Of a stretch of 64,000 nucleotides of DNA, positions 62,669 to 64,000 are shown in pieces. Within the stretch, counting starts at the first letter, position 1. Each line of letters begins with the position of its first letter. The stretch comes from Undibacterium umbellatum. GTDB taxonomy: Bacteria > Pseudomonadota > Gammaproteobacteria > Burkholderiales > Burkholderiaceae_D. Both the position numbers and the translations under genes were made by a program. The stretch is from contig NZ_JACOFX010000012.1 in assembly GCF_014284125.1 (NCBI RefSeq), positions 1 to 64,000 on the forward strand. The letters run 5' to 3'. Under the pieces are notes generated by a model that was not told the DNA's origin, did no database searches, and saw only the letters and a program-made list of their open reading frames with translations.

Positions 62669-63118
62669 ATGAACAATATCAACAAAATCATGATGGCAGT
62701 TGCTGCTTCCGTGTTGGCTATTTCTGCTCAGGCGCAGGTTACGGTCAGTGACGCCTGGGTACGCGCAACTGTGGCGCAGCAAAAGGCAACGGGTGCTTTT
62801 ATGCAAATCAAGTCCGTCAAGGACGCACGCTTGCTGGAAGTGCGTTCGCCTGTGGCAGGTGTTGTCGAAATCCACAAAATGGAAATGGCCGACAATGTGA
62901 TGAAGATGCGCGCTATCGATACCCTGGACCTGCCTGCCGGCAAGGTGGTAGAACTCAAGCCAGGTTCCTATCACATCATGCTGCTGGACTTGAAAGCCCA
63001 GGTCAAGGATGGCGATGTAGTACCTGTCACCCTGGTTGTTGAAGGCAAGGACAAGAAGCGTGAAACCATAGAAATCAAGGCTACTGCCAAGCCTTTGAAT
63101 CAGACGGCACATCATTGA
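62669..63118 (+). CDS. PCu(A)C copper chaperone
   Basis: A 149-residue periplasmic protein with a signal peptide cleaved after AQA (about residue 22). The copper ligands fit the family spacing exactly: His69, Met80, His102 and Met104 (H-x10-M-x21-H-x-M). The ATG at 62669 follows AAGGA; the frame opens earlier at 62642 without a ribosome-binding site. PCuAC brings Cu(I) to the CuA or CuB centre of haem-copper oxidases, often with a SCO partner, which here is encoded immediately upstream. The C-terminus ends in HH. Confidence 0.93.
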   Translation: MNNINKIMMAVAASVLAISAQAQVTVSDAWVRATVAQQKATGAFMQIKSVKDARLLEVRSPVAGVVEIHKMEMADNVMKMRAIDTLDLPAGKVVELKPGSYHIMLLDLKAQVKDGDVVPVTLVVEGKDKKRETIEIKATAKPLNQTAHH

Positions 63119-63140
63119 TGTAGTGCATGCTGAAGCTAAA

Positions 63141-63175
63141 AATCCCTTGCGCCGTGATAGTGCAAGGGATTTTTT
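63141..63175 (+). terminator. Terminator of the copper chaperone operon
   Basis: AATCCCTTGC (63141-63150) and GCAAGGGATT (63162-63171) form a perfect 10-bp stem, followed by T to 63175. The following gene is convergent. Confidence 0.88.
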
Positions 63176-63196
63176 ATTGATACATACGGCGCAAAC

Positions 63197-64000
63197 TCAT
63201 TGCACGGTTTTCAAGAACTGATTGAGTGCTTCAGCAAATGCCTGGGGTTGATCCAGCATGGGGAAATGACGAGAATGGTTAATGGCGACGACTTGCAATT
63301 GGGGGGCGCCGTGCAGCAGGGATAGGTAGTAAGCATTCTTGGCTTCCAGGCTGATATTGCGCGAGGCAAAATCGGTTGCGTAGTAAGGGGATATTTCCAG
63401 CAAGGGCACCAGGACTTTGTGCATGTCCTTGCGTAAATCCATGGCGACGATTTCACTGGCATAGTTGGCTGTGGCTACCGGGTCGCTCTTGCTGGTGTGT
63501 CTTGCTGCGCTTTGCGCGAGTTTTTCATCAATCACACCCATCGTACGCATGTACTGCAACTGCATCGCCGCGAATATTTCCGGGGTTGGCGCTGTCATTT
63601 GTGTTTTAAAGCGGGCCGCCAGGGCGGGGCGCTGGTCTGCAGGCGTGTTCTCGGTGCCGGGGGAAATTGGCAAACCATCTACCGCAATGACGCCACGTAT
63701 TAATTCACTATGTTGCTGGGCAAACCAGATTGCCAGCGTGGCACCTATGCTGTGGCCGAGTAGTACGGGTTTGTCGATTTTTTGCGTCTGTATCAAGTCA
63801 AGCAGTGATGCCCTGGCTTTTTCCAGCAGCGGGCCTTCAGTCGCAGCTTGCCCATCAAACCCGGCCAGGGTGACGACATACAGGACATGATCTTTTTCCA
63901 GTTGCCGGACTGTGTCTTGCCACACCCAGGCGCCGCTAGCAAGACCGGGTATCAGTATCATGGGTGTCCCCTGCTTGCCATGGCGCTCTACATGCATGCT
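63197..64000 (-). CDS. Alpha/beta hydrolase (5' end outside the window)
   Basis: At least 266 residues of an alpha/beta-hydrolase fold protein. PMILIPGLASGAWVW forms the oxyanion-hole strand, LLGHSIGATLA carries the nucleophilic serine, and NHSRHFPMLDQP supplies the catalytic histidine. It reads on the minus strand from the right edge. A Met at 63997 could be a start, but the homology pattern of such proteins and the lack of visible upstream sequence make a truncated N-terminus (perhaps a signal peptide) likely. The substrate is unknown. Confidence 0.85.
   Translation of the reverse strand, partial: SMHVERHGKQGTPMILIPGLASGAWVWQDTVRQLEKDHVLYVVTLAGFDGQAATEGPLLEKARASLLDLIQTQKIDKPVLLGHSIGATLAIWFAQQHSELIRGVIAVDGLPISPGTENTPADQRPALAARFKTQMTAPTPEIFAAMQLQYMRTMGVIDEKLAQSAARHTSKSDPVATANYASEIVAMDLRKDMHKVLVPLLEISPYYATDFASRNISLEAKNAYYLSLLHGAPQLQVVAINHSRHFPMLDQPQAFAEALNQFLKTVQ

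Overview
The window looks like chromosome of a Burkholderiales betaproteobacterium, most likely Oxalobacteraceae (an Undibacterium-like genome is my guess). The grounds are a moderate GC content, an rpsU-yqeY-dnaG-rpoD macromolecular-synthesis operon followed by a tRNA, a trxA-rho pair, a zapA gene followed by 6S RNA, and NsrR next to a quinol-dependent NO reductase. This is pattern recognition only; no database was searched.

Layout. 0-5 kb: tRNA-Leu(CAA), a MATE exporter coupled to a GT39-type glycosyltransferase, zinc-free ribosomal protein L31 and a TRIC/UPF0126 membrane protein. 5-12.5 kb: a TetR repressor divergent from a complete RND tripartite efflux operon, with an AcrR-type operator lying inside the pump promoter. 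12.5-16.4 kb: nsrR and its likely targets (qNOR, a DUF2249 protein, a cupin), with NsrR-like boxes between them. 16.4-18.3 kb: rho and trxA. 18.5-24.6 kb: an AddB/AddA-type recombination helicase-nuclease. 24.6-27.6 kb: a ZapB-like protein, ZapA, 6S RNA, an EVE protein, a YbiB-like protein and a small HEAGH-motif protein. 28-33.3 kb: a TonB-dependent receptor behind a LacI-type operator cluster, and a coupled pair of exported proteins of unknown function. 33.9-43.1 kb: a YhiN-like flavoprotein, the rpsU-yqeY-dnaG-rpoD cluster, tRNA-Ile2(CAU) and a DEAD-box helicase. 43.3-61.4 kb: an accessory region with an ornithine-cyclodeaminase-like gene and a type I secretion locus (ABC exporter, HlyD adaptor, lipoprotein, 3528-residue RTX protein with a lipase-like N-terminus). 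61.5-64 kb: a DUF2946 protein, SCO1/SenC, PCuAC and a truncated alpha/beta hydrolase.

The most unusual part is 47.1-48.1 kb. The type I secretion operon is split between its ABC-transporter and HlyD genes by a small GIY-YIG nuclease gene enclosed by 32-bp inverted repeats. This is followed by 177-bp tandem repeats built on the same palindrome. All five palindromes differ from each other only in ways that keep the hairpin, which suggests selection on the folded form. The repeat units also seem to carry decayed copies of the hlyD start region. The RTX gene carries an 8-G tract that could switch it off by slippage.

Other points worth a look: a TTG start for dnaG, a very long Lys/Ala/Thr-rich N-terminus on RpoD, a helicase gene starting 6 nt after a tRNA, and a likely leaderless DUF2946 gene.
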